Source: Thermoproteota archaeon (GTDB lineage Archaea > Thermoproteota > Thermoprotei_A > Sulfolobales > Ignisphaeraceae). Taken from it: a DNA stretch of 64,000 nt. Under the pieces are notes generated by a model that worked only from the letters and a program-made list of their open reading frames with translations, was not told where the DNA came from and made no database searches. The stretch is from positions 160,333 through 224,332 of the forward strand of contig JAUQPB010000003.1 in assembly GCA_030550585.1 (NCBI GenBank), written 5' to 3'. Shown one piece after another: positions 35,242 through 43,482 of the stretch; position 1 is the stretch's first letter, and every line of letters begins with the position of its first letter. A program made the position numbers and the translations under genes.

Positions 35242-35252
35242 AAATATATATT
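35242..35252 (+). promoter_or_regulatory. TATA box of the Tes-like gene
   Basis: AAATATATATT predicts a transcript start near 35270. The following leader contains AGGTG (35286-35290), 7 nt before the TTG at 35298. Confidence 0.55.
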
Positions 35253-35297
35253 ACAGAGAGCTATAGAATGACAGTATGATTTTACAGGTGCTTTTAG

Positions 35298-37079
35298 TTG
35301 CCAGATCTTGAAAAGCCTATGATTGTTGCTAATATTGATAAGGAAAAAAATGTTGTATATGTTGGCAAAAGAATCATTCCTCTTGGAGGATTCGTTCCTA
35401 ATGTAAAAGATGGTGAAAGACTGATAAGGTATACCTCATCTCTTTGTCCATATTGTTTCAGGCTTCTACCTGCCGTAATAATTGAAAGAGACAACAAGTT
35501 GTATATAAGGAGGTATTGCCCAGAGCATGGCGAAATCGAAGAAATATACTTTGAAGATGCTGAAATGTACAGAAAGTTCGAGAAATATAGCTTTGAGGGC
35601 ACAGAACCTGGACATGTATATACTGCTGCGACCGCTCCTTGCCCATTTAACTGTGGTCTTTGCCCATTGCACAAATCACACACAGCATTATTGAATATTG
35701 TTGCAACCAATAGATGCGACTTAAGTTGTTGGTACTGTTTCTATTATGCTGAAAGAGCGGGCTATGTGTACGAGCCTTCAATTGAGGATATCAAGAAAAT
35801 GGTTGAAGCTGTAAAGAAGCAGCCGAATATTGTTGTTGCTGTTCAGCTTACAGGAGGAGAGCCTACATTAAGAGAAGACCTCTACGATATTGTAAAGACT
35901 TTGCGAGAAATGGGGGTTAGGCACATACAATTGAACACACATGGAATAAAGTTTGCTAGGCTTTATCTAGAGAATCCCGAAAAAGCCATTAAATATGCCA
36001 AAAGTTTGAGGGAAGCCGGTGTGAATACAGTATATCTAAGCTTTGATGGTGTAACACCAGAGACAAACTCGAAAAACCACTGGGAAGTGCCATATACCAT
36101 CGAAGTTTTTAGAAATAGTGGTATGACAAGTGTAGTATTCGTCCCAACAGTCATTAAAAACGTTAATGACAACGAGCTGGGCGACATAATCAAGGTGGCA
36201 GCGTACAATATGGATGTTGTAAGAGCTGTCAACTTCCAGCCGGTTAGTCTTGTGGGCATGATGAGAAAACAGGATAGAAGTAGGTATAGAATCACTATTC
36301 CAGAGGTTATAAAGAAGGTAGAAGAGCAATTGGATGGAGAAATAACAAAGAATGATTGGTTCCCTGTAGGTGCTGCCGTACCAATAGCTAGGTTTTTGGA
36401 GCTATTGGATCCTTCAAAGAGAGCAGAGTTCACTACACATCCAGTCTGTGGTGCTGCTACATATGTGTATGTGAAGAAAGTAGACAACAATGTCGAATTC
36501 ATACCCATAACGAGATTCATAGATGCTGAGGGACTATTGGATTATCTAGAGAAAAGATATGAGTCCATTAAGGAGAAACCAAAGTTCCTAACGAAAATTC
36601 TAGGAGCCTCAACAATACTATCTATACTAAATAAATTTGTGATGTGGGATAAGGTACCAGATGAGATAAGAAAGGAGCTGAGGTCAATATTGTTGGACAT
36701 TTTCATACATAGAAACTATGAGGCTCTAGGAAGATTCCACTACAAGTTCCTATTCTTAGGAATGATGCATTTCATGGATGAATGGAATTACGATGTAGAG
36801 AGGGTTATGAGATGCGTTATTCATTATGCTTTGCCCGACGGGAGGATAGTGCCGTTCTGCGCCTTTAATATACTCAACGATATATATAGAGATACCCCAC
36901 AGAAAACATATGGTGTTCCAGTCGATGAGTATATCAAAAAATATGGAGAGAAGGTATTCCAGGAGCAGAAATATGTGCGAACAAAAGATTTGATAGAAAA
37001 AATGGTTAAGGGGGAGCCATATAGAAGATTCTATGCACCTGTAATCGACAAACTGAAAGCATTTTATCCCGAGCTATAA
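35298..37079 (+). CDS. Tetraether lipid synthase (Tes)-like radical SAM protein
   Basis: This 593-aa protein is of the COG1964 radical SAM type, to which the archaeal tetraether (GDGT) synthase Tes belongs. It has N-terminal Cys50/53 with CPEHG (Cys74), CPFNCGLCPLHKSHT (Cys115, 119, 122), the radical SAM motif CDLSCWYC (140-147) and LTGGEPTLRED. Several further clusters are expected, as in Tes. Tes couples two archaeol chains into membrane-spanning lipids, which a hyperthermophile needs. The C-terminal half is longer than in methanogen Tes. The TTG start is decided by AGGTG 7 nt upstream. A related lipid-modifying role cannot be excluded. Confidence 0.7.
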   Translation: MPDLEKPMIVANIDKEKNVVYVGKRIIPLGGFVPNVKDGERLIRYTSSLCPYCFRLLPAVIIERDNKLYIRRYCPEHGEIEEIYFEDAEMYRKFEKYSFEGTEPGHVYTAATAPCPFNCGLCPLHKSHTALLNIVATNRCDLSCWYCFYYAERAGYVYEPSIEDIKKMVEAVKKQPNIVVAVQLTGGEPTLREDLYDIVKTLREMGVRHIQLNTHGIKFARLYLENPEKAIKYAKSLREAGVNTVYLSFDGVTPETNSKNHWEVPYTIEVFRNSGMTSVVFVPTVIKNVNDNELGDIIKVAAYNMDVVRAVNFQPVSLVGMMRKQDRSRYRITIPEVIKKVEEQLDGEITKNDWFPVGAAVPIARFLELLDPSKRAEFTTHPVCGAATYVYVKKVDNNVEFIPITRFIDAEGLLDYLEKRYESIKEKPKFLTKILGASTILSILNKFVMWDKVPDEIRKELRSILLDIFIHRNYEALGRFHYKFLFLGMMHFMDEWNYDVERVMRCVIHYALPDGRIVPFCAFNILNDIYRDTPQKTYGVPVDEYIKKYGEKVFQEQKYVRTKDLIEKMVKGEPYRRFYAPVIDKLKAFYPEL

Positions 37080-37200
37080 ACTGTAAAGCTCTGCCGCAAC
37101 TGACTGTTTAGACTGTTCTTGTAGCCTCATAATATCAAGTTTTAGGTCTTGCATTTAAAAGCTCTTCAACAAACAAGCATAGTTTGAGGTGCTGTTAGTA

Positions 37201-38646
37201 GTGAGTCATAATATTGAGCATATCAGGCTGGTGACCTTCACTCCTATCAAACTTAGCGAGTATAAGGTTGCTGTGTTAGAGACTACGCCGGTAAAGGCAA
37301 ATCTTAAGGTTGTGAGCTTAGCTAATATTATCTCAAAGAATTTGAGCAAGCCTATTAACGTTAACATCAAGCATGTGATAAAAAGCAAAAATTTCATGAA
37401 GTTAGGTGATGAGGAGCTAAGCTATGTTGTCTATTTAATGGCGGCTTCATCCGTTCCTCTGTATCTATATAACTTTGATCCTCAGTTGCAATGTATTATC
37501 TCCTACATTAGTCTACCAAAAGATGGTGTCCCAACGCTACATACAGTAGCATTAGTTACTAGAAAAAACTTTAAAAATATTGGCAAAAGACAGACGTTTT
37601 TCATAGTTATTGCAAAGACTATGGAGAAAAACATTAGCATGAATATGGTTAGACAGTTCTACAAGATGTCTTGGAATTTGATAGCATACAAGCTCCGTGG
37701 AATAGCTGGAAATGATGTGGATTCTGTACCACCACAAAGAGTGTATACCTTGCTTGTCCAGCTTACCTTAGAAAAAGAAAGCGATGTTGTTGAGGTTGCT
37801 ATTCCAGAATTCAACGAGGCTATAAAGGTTAGGATACCTATAAGAAAACCTGAATGGAGTTTAAATGATATGCCCCCAAAGCTCAGAAACGATATTGAAA
37901 CAATAATAGTTAAACCAATATTGAACAAAGCTTCTTATGCCCCTAGAGGGATACTGATTACAGGTCCTCCGGGGGTTGGAAAAACCGTTTCTGCAGAGGC
38001 TATATCAAGTGCATTAAAAACAAGAATAGTGGAGTTGCGTCCAAGTACATATCGTTCTATGTGGTATGGACTAACGGAGAAGATCTTAGAAGAAACGTTG
38101 CAAGCTGTGAAGCGCAAAAGCAATGTGACTGTGCTTCTAGACGATGTCGATTTTCTTGTTGGCAGACACATAGCTATTCATGAGACACACGTATCTGAGA
38201 TAACTATATTCCTAAGATTTTTACAAAGCGAACAAAGACCCCTAGTCATTTTAACTACAAATACACCTGAGCTTTTGGACCCAGCTTTGATACGTCCTGG
38301 TAGAATAGATGTTGTGATGCTTATGGGGTACCCAGATAGAGAATTTAGGAAATACATAGCTATTAAAAGTGCAAGAAGATATGGCTTAGAATTAAAAACA
38401 GAAGTCTTAGATATTATCGCAGATTCAACAAGATGGTTCACACACGCTGAAATAGATGCCCTAATCAGGCTTGCCGCCAGCAAATCTGAAGGAAATATAA
38501 ATGAAGATGCCGTCATGTGGGCTCGCCAAAGGTTTGCCATCAACGAGTCTATTAGAAAATCGATTCAAGATAGGCTAAGATGGTTTGGAGAGCAATTCCA
38601 AGGCATAACAATAAAGTATGTTCCAAATGACAATGAGATAATTTGA
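37201..38646 (+). CDS. AAA+ ATPase with novel N-terminal domain
   Basis: This 481-aa protein has an N-terminal region of about 235 residues that I do not recognise, followed by one AAA+ module: P-loop GPPGVGKT near 260, Walker B VLLDDVDFL, in which the catalytic Glu of DE is Asp, sensor 1 TTNTPE, and LIRPGRID as arginine-finger region. The C-terminal helical domain follows. The Walker B change may slow hydrolysis. GTG 37201 is preferred because TTGAGGTG ends 9 nt before it; the longer GTG at 37189 lies inside that SD. Confidence 0.75.
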   Translation: MSHNIEHIRLVTFTPIKLSEYKVAVLETTPVKANLKVVSLANIISKNLSKPINVNIKHVIKSKNFMKLGDEELSYVVYLMAASSVPLYLYNFDPQLQCIISYISLPKDGVPTLHTVALVTRKNFKNIGKRQTFFIVIAKTMEKNISMNMVRQFYKMSWNLIAYKLRGIAGNDVDSVPPQRVYTLLVQLTLEKESDVVEVAIPEFNEAIKVRIPIRKPEWSLNDMPPKLRNDIETIIVKPILNKASYAPRGILITGPPGVGKTVSAEAISSALKTRIVELRPSTYRSMWYGLTEKILEETLQAVKRKSNVTVLLDDVDFLVGRHIAIHETHVSEITIFLRFLQSEQRPLVILTTNTPELLDPALIRPGRIDVVMLMGYPDREFRKYIAIKSARRYGLELKTEVLDIIADSTRWFTHAEIDALIRLAASKSEGNINEDAVMWARQRFAINESIRKSIQDRLRWFGEQFQGITIKYVPNDNEII

Positions 38647-38738
38647 TTCAAAGGTTACTTGGAATTATATAGCTAAAAAGCTAAAATCAAAGCCCTTCAA
38701 AAATTTTGCAGAGAGATCATTATGGTTATTTCTATTCC

Positions 38739-39857
38739 TTAGATGCATGATTTTAGACATTGTCTAAAGGCATTAGCAACGAAGTCTATATCTCTATCCA
38801 CTAATTTAGGATGAACAGGAAGGCTCAATTCTCTTTCTGCAAGCACAGATGCATTACTACAACACTCTTTATAGCCTAGCTTCTGGAATAGTGGTTGTTT
38901 GTGAAGAGGCAGAGGATAGTGTATAGCAGTTTCAACTCCTTTTGCACTCATACATTCAACAACACATTTTCTATTCACATTAGAAGACAGTTTTAATGCA
39001 TACACATGATATACGTGCTTTGCCCATGGCGCTTCGTAAGGAAGTTCAACATAATCCTTTAAATCGCTAAGTTTTGCAGTTAGCAAACCTGCGTTCTTCC
39101 TTCTGATCTCATTTAGCTTATCAAGTTTTTTTAATTGTGCTTCTCCTAGAGCAGCTTGGATTGATGTCATTCTGTAGTTTCCTCCAAGTTCTTCATGGAT
39201 ATATCTAGCTGTTTGACCATGATTTCTAAGCAATTTGACTTTTTCTATGACCCGCCTATCATCTGATAAAACAATTCCGCCCTCGCCTGTAGTCATATTT
39301 TTTGTTGCATAGAAACTAAATATTGCGGCATCCCCGAAACTGCCTACCTTTTTACCCCAGGCCTCTGCACCATGAGCTTGGGCAGCATCTTCTATAAGAA
39401 CTATCTTTTTATCGGATGCTATATCCTTTATAGTCTTAATATCTGCGGGATGTCCAAAAAGATGAACTACTATGATAGCCTTGGGATTAGTTTCAGAGAT
39501 TTTCTTCTGAAGATCATCCACATCCATATTAAATGTTTTGTAGTCAACGTCTACAAAGATTGGTGTGGCCCCAACCATTAGCACGCTGGTTGCTGTTGCT
39601 ATGAATGTGTAGTCAGGTACAAGAACTTTGTCACCATTTCCTATGCCTAGGGCTTTCAATGAAAGCATCAAAGCTACTGTTCCATTGCTTACCGCAGCAG
39701 CATATTTAACTCCTACATATTCTGCAAAATTCTTCTCAAAAGATTCCACAACAGGTCCGTGGGCAAGCCAACCAGATTTCAACACAGATACAACAGCATT
39801 TATATCCTCATCTTCTATAACAGGTTCAAACATTTTTATTCTGTAGCTAGACAACAT
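38739..39857 (-). CDS. DegT/DnrJ/EryC1/StrS-family sugar aminotransferase
   Basis: This PLP-dependent aminotransferase of about 372 aa usually acts on nucleotide-linked keto sugars. Conserved parts are LKSGWLAHGP, VSNGTVALML, IEDAAQAHGA and the PLP-lysine segment SFYATKNMTTGEGG, then GGNYRMTSIQAALG and IHYPLPLHKQP. It may make amino sugars for glycans or the S-layer, together with the acyltransferase and glycosyltransferase genes nearby. ATG 39857 is chosen with GTGGTG 4 nt upstream; the frame extends to 39869. It follows pepQ on the same strand. Confidence 0.88.
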   Translation of the reverse strand: MLSSYRIKMFEPVIEDEDINAVVSVLKSGWLAHGPVVESFEKNFAEYVGVKYAAAVSNGTVALMLSLKALGIGNGDKVLVPDYTFIATATSVLMVGATPIFVDVDYKTFNMDVDDLQKKISETNPKAIIVVHLFGHPADIKTIKDIASDKKIVLIEDAAQAHGAEAWGKKVGSFGDAAIFSFYATKNMTTGEGGIVLSDDRRVIEKVKLLRNHGQTARYIHEELGGNYRMTSIQAALGEAQLKKLDKLNEIRRKNAGLLTAKLSDLKDYVELPYEAPWAKHVYHVYALKLSSNVNRKCVVECMSAKGVETAIHYPLPLHKQPLFQKLGYKECCSNASVLAERELSLPVHPKLVDRDIDFVANAFRQCLKSCI

Positions 39858-39869
39858 TAAACACCACAA

Positions 39870-41000
39870 CTATAGGTATATGACTCGTGGCAGGGAGGTT
39901 AAAATCTTTCCTCCAGATTCATTAATATATACATCCTCTTCTATTCTAACACCAAATTTGTTGTATATATATACCCCTGGTTCAACCGTAACGACATCAC
40001 CATGCATCAAAATGTCTGTGGAATTCGAAGAAAGTCTGGGCAACTCATGAACATCGACCCCAATGCCATGTCCGAGACCATGGATAAAGAATTGATCTAT
40101 GCCCTCTTTCTTCAGCAAGTCTCTTGCTATAGAATCTAAATAACTTGCTTTAGCACTAGGCCTCAAATCGCTTGTTACAGCATCTATAGCGTTGCATATC
40201 AATTCAATGTATTTGTATATTTCAGAGTACTCAGAAGGTAGATCCTTCTTTATGAAAATCCTTGTCACATCTGATACATATCCCCTAAATCTTACACCAA
40301 AGTCTATTAATATTGGCTCTGCACCATCAAATCGCTTATTTTGCGGCGAATGATGGGGTTTTGCAGTGTTCCTGCCTATCGCAACGATAGGTGAGTAGGC
40401 AATGCCGTCTGCACCATAGTTTAACGCTAGTTCTATCAGCTTCCCTGCTATCTCTTTTTCACTAATTCCGGGAGATATCAATACTGGAATTTCCTTAAGC
40501 ACCTTCTCAGTTATTTTAATGGCTTCCCCAATCATAGAAACCTCCACATCTGTTTTTATCCTTCTAACCAAGTCTACTATGGGTTTAACATTTACACACA
40601 ACCTTGATTCACAAGAAGACATATTATCTGATGCCACAACTTTAGCATCATTCATTACACTCTCAATAGATCTTCTCATATCTTCAAAGCTAACTACACT
40701 CACATTATCTGGCAACTTCAACGAACTAGAGAATACAGGTATAAACCTCGCTATAGAGGTGTTACCATAGTATTCAATGACGCGAAAGTAATCGAGCAAT
40801 GAAACATATGTGGTAACTTCTAATGTCCTTGCATTTATAATTACATACATAACTGATAATTCATTTGGTGGCGGATTATACATATCTGCAAAGAGATATG
40901 AAAGAGCATCAAAGCTTTTCAATGCAATGACATCAACATCAAAATATTTTTTGATCTCATTAACAATCTTCTCAATTCGCATCTTAAATAAGGTTTCCAA
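39870..41000 (-). CDS. pepQ: M24-family metallopeptidase (Xaa-Pro dipeptidase type)
   Basis: This 376-aa protein has a creatinase-like N-domain and a pita-bread metallopeptidase domain. All five metal ligands are visible: Asp in LIDFGVR and in GYVSDVTRIF, His in HGLGHGIGVDVHELP, Glu in VEPGVY, and Glu in VRIEEDVYI. It probably cleaves Xaa-Pro dipeptides. Start codons TTG 41000 and ATG 40982 are both plausible; no SD decides between them. The stop is directly followed by the aminotransferase gene. Confidence 0.88.
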   Translation of the reverse strand: METLFKMRIEKIVNEIKKYFDVDVIALKSFDALSYLFADMYNPPPNELSVMYVIINARTLEVTTYVSLLDYFRVIEYYGNTSIARFIPVFSSSLKLPDNVSVVSFEDMRRSIESVMNDAKVVASDNMSSCESRLCVNVKPIVDLVRRIKTDVEVSMIGEAIKITEKVLKEIPVLISPGISEKEIAGKLIELALNYGADGIAYSPIVAIGRNTAKPHHSPQNKRFDGAEPILIDFGVRFRGYVSDVTRIFIKKDLPSEYSEIYKYIELICNAIDAVTSDLRPSAKASYLDSIARDLLKKEGIDQFFIHGLGHGIGVDVHELPRLSSNSTDILMHGDVVTVEPGVYIYNKFGVRIEEDVYINESGGKILTSLPRVIYL

Positions 41001-41141
41001 AACAAACCGCCTTAAAGTGTCATAACAAGAGGTTAGACAAAAAATTTATGAACGGCTACAGTAATAAATTTTGATTATAGAGCTGGAGACGTGAGGCTAC
41101 GGCGCCGAGACAACAAATTAGAAAGCATGAGGAGCAGTATA

Positions 41142-41354
41142 ATGAGCATCACAAAAAGAAATCTGGTTATGTGTCCAAGGTGTGGAACATCATTGCAGAT
41201 GGCTGTAGAAAGTGAGCATAGAGGAAAGGAGGTGATAATTTCGTATAGCCATCTCTGTCCTGTATGCAGGTATAAGGAAATGGTTGAACAGATAAATATA
41301 AGATTGAATGGAGACAAGATCTATATAGTGAAACAGTATGAAAAATTTAAATAA
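41142..41354 (+). CDS. Small zinc-ribbon protein, function unknown
   Basis: This protein of about 70 aa has two Cys pairs (CPRCG and CPVC, about 25 residues apart) separated by a hydrophilic strand region, forming a probable zinc ribbon. It has no further recognisable domain. The ATG at 41142 has GAGGAG 7 nt upstream; ATG 41127 or GTG 41091 would add basic residues at the N-terminus. A TATA-like AAATTTATGAAC lies near 41040. It could be a small nucleic-acid-binding or ribosome-associated factor. Confidence 0.6.
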   Translation: MSITKRNLVMCPRCGTSLQMAVESEHRGKEVIISYSHLCPVCRYKEMVEQINIRLNGDKIYIVKQYEKFK

Positions 41355-41426
41355 AAGGATTTTTTAACTATGGCATTAGAACTTGCGCATCTAAAAATTA
41401 TGTTCAATATCTAGGTGTTGCATTTA

Positions 41427-42131
41427 ATGCCATTATCAAAAACGATGCTGTACACAACTGGGATAACAATTACCACAATAGTTGTTTTCTCATCTATTTC
41501 TACGTTCATACCATCAAATTACATTCCTATAGCTAATGTGGTGTATATAATAGCTTTTATGTTTATAGTCATGGCCATACCAAGAATTATGATGAGAAAA
41601 AAGAGTGTTGAGATCAGGGGGACAATCCTGCTTAAAGCCTCGCCTCAAGAGGTTATGAACTTAACGCTAAAAGATAGTGAATTAGAAAAAGAGTTGAGAC
41701 CTCAAATCATGGCAATGATTATGATGACTTTCATACCACTAATCCTTTGGTTTATACTTGCAGGATTTATATCAAGTGCTTTGTCTCCCATAACTACATC
41801 TAGTAATGTTTTACACAGATTTGTTGGGTATATCATATTTTATTCAGTGTTGCTTGGAATCATCAGAATTGTGACATATTTTATAACTCCTAAAAAGATG
41901 ATAATGCCTATTAACAGCTATGAGATAAGAAGTGATGGAATAAAGGCAAGTGGGCTTGTTCTAACATTTCCTATTGATATCAATAGATATCAGGTAAACA
42001 TTAACATGAAGAGAAACTTTTTTGAGATAATCGATAAATCAACGCGATATGCATACAGGTTTTATGTATCAGACATAAACAAAGCCAAAAACGTTTTAGA
42101 GAAGTATGGAGGGATAAAAAGTGGTACTTAA
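41427..42131 (+). CDS. Polytopic membrane protein, DUF2208-like
   Basis: This protein of about 234 aa has four hydrophobic segments: two near the N-terminus (GITITTIVVFSSISTF, VVYIIAFMFIVMAI) and two in the middle (MIMMTFIPLILWFILAGF, VGYIIFYSVLLGIIRIV). A soluble C-terminal domain of about 80 residues follows. It resembles the uncharacterised crenarchaeal DUF2208 membrane proteins from memory. ATG 41427 follows AGGTG at 9 nt. It overlaps the next small membrane gene by 11 bp. Confidence 0.65.
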   Translation: MPLSKTMLYTTGITITTIVVFSSISTFIPSNYIPIANVVYIIAFMFIVMAIPRIMMRKKSVEIRGTILLKASPQEVMNLTLKDSELEKELRPQIMAMIMMTFIPLILWFILAGFISSALSPITTSSNVLHRFVGYIIFYSVLLGIIRIVTYFITPKKMIMPINSYEIRSDGIKASGLVLTFPIDINRYQVNINMKRNFFEIIDKSTRYAYRFYVSDINKAKNVLEKYGGIKSGT

Positions 42132-42324
42132 CATTGTGACTATAACCACCTACTGGAAAAGCAATGAGGTTGTAGACCACAATTCTGTATATGAAATGTT
42201 ATTTTTGCAACCCGCTTCAAAATATTTTGGTATAATCATCGGTATTGGCATGTTCTTTTTGGTATTAGGGCTTGTGATGAGATCCTCAAAAATTAAGATT
42301 CGGCCAAGATCCTCATCTACATAA
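42121..42324 (+). CDS. Small single-pass membrane protein, function unknown
   Basis: This 67-aa protein has one strong transmembrane segment (YFGIIIGIGMFFLVLGLVM) and a basic cytoplasmic tail (RSSKIKIRPRSSS). The GTG start at 42121 is well supported by GGAGG 7 nt upstream, inside the end of the DUF2208-like gene. The 11-bp overlap indicates translational coupling, so the two membrane proteins may form a complex. Confidence 0.65.
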   Translation: MVLNIVTITTYWKSNEVVDHNSVYEMLFLQPASKYFGIIIGIGMFFLVLGLVMRSSKIKIRPRSSST

Positions 42325-42347
42325 ATATATGCATTGCCGTAGTTGCC

Positions 42348-42899
42348 TTATAATGGTTCCACTGCTTCACCAATTCTAATGTTTTTAAAAACAGTTGCTC
42401 TAGCAACACTTACAGTTGCCACCATATACCATCTTCTCATGGGCACAGTTCTTATGTATACAACCCACTCAGGATTCTCTAAATCAACTTTTCTTTCAAT
42501 TCCCTCAGCAATTGTCTTTACAGCATCAATTGTATGCATCTTGACAAGCCTTCCACTTTCATCCACGGTGAATATTTTGCCATGCAATGTAATTCTATAA
42601 GAGGCGCTTGGAGGAATCCTAGCTAGTGCAAGGCTCCTCGCTTTTTCAGCAACCTTGTGTATCACAGGGTCGACTATATCATCTACTGGTATGATCCTAT
42701 GTATGGGCGTGTCTTTCCCTTGCAAACACTTCTTCATTTCAAACCAGAATCTATATGGCTCAGATACATTAAGTAAGATAAGCGACGATCTAACCTTAAC
42801 AACAATATATGAAGTCCCAACACAGCTATTCACTTGCGAAAATGCCCAATCAATATTCTCTCTGCTTGGATCTAAAGTTATTAAGACATTGAAACTCAT
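42348..42899 (-). CDS. THUMP-domain protein (Tan1-like)
   Basis: This 183-aa protein is essentially a THUMP RNA-binding domain: an N-terminal ferredoxin-like part, then RIIPVDDIVDP, SYRITLHGKIF and KVDLENPEWVVYIRT, with VATVSVARATV at the end. No methyltransferase or thiolase domain is attached. In yeast the THUMP protein Tan1 helps the TmcA homologue acetylate C12 of tRNA; TmcA is also in this window. A similar adaptor role is inference. It lies 1 bp downstream of the tandem-LSm gene. Confidence 0.8.
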   Translation of the reverse strand: MSFNVLITLDPSRENIDWAFSQVNSCVGTSYIVVKVRSSLILLNVSEPYRFWFEMKKCLQGKDTPIHRIIPVDDIVDPVIHKVAEKARSLALARIPPSASYRITLHGKIFTVDESGRLVKMHTIDAVKTIAEGIERKVDLENPEWVVYIRTVPMRRWYMVATVSVARATVFKNIRIGEAVEPL

Positions 42900-42900
42900 T

Positions 42901-43323
42901 TTATAACCTCTTCAATATTTTAATATATGATATTACCCCTCGTGGGATTACATAAGCCTTATTTTGATGCAGCAAAGCAACTTCATTTCTAGATATCTTC
43001 ACAATCCTTCCATTCAAATCCTGGCCATTAACAAGCTTTATATCGGCATCGGATCCTATCAAATCCTCATCAAGAACATATTCCTTGTCGCAACACTCTC
43101 CATAGCCATGAACATCGCTTTGCCCTGTAACTACATACACTATAGCCTGTCTGGAAACAATGACAGCAGCATTTTCGACTAGCATTCCTATCTCATGATT
43201 TGTAACCTCGTCAACTAGACCCATCAACTTGCTGCCATCGATGGTATAAACCTCTATGCTTCTACCAACAAATCTTTCATCGATTATATAAAACCCTCTT
43301 CTCTTACCCTGATAATAGGACAC
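42901..43323 (-). CDS. Tandem Sm/LSm-like domain protein
   Basis: This 140-aa protein contains two similar Sm-like halves. Residues about 17-65 contain VGRSIEVYTIDGSKLMGLVDEVTNHEIGM, and about 84-138 contain DADIKLVNGQDLNGRIVKISRNEVALL. Each has the strand-G-strand-dG-G pattern of Sm1 followed by a valine-rich Sm2-like strand (AIVYVV, VISYIKI). Usual archaeal LSm proteins are single domains of about 75 aa. The GTG start has GGTG upstream. It is immediately followed by the THUMP gene, suggesting a shared RNA-related role (inference). Confidence 0.6.
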   Translation of the reverse strand: MSYYQGKRRGFYIIDERFVGRSIEVYTIDGSKLMGLVDEVTNHEIGMLVENAAVIVSRQAIVYVVTGQSDVHGYGECCDKEYVLDEDLIGSDADIKLVNGQDLNGRIVKISRNEVALLHQNKAYVIPRGVISYIKILKRL

Positions 43324-43482
43324 TCTGTTTGCACCAAGACCATTTTTACACTATAAACTTTTTAAGCTATTGACAAAGCCATTAATAAACTGAAACCACG
43401 GTTTTATACGCCATATATAATGTTTTTAAGAAAATCTTTTAATTCTAACAAACCACAAACACTGTTTTGGTGAAAAACTTTT

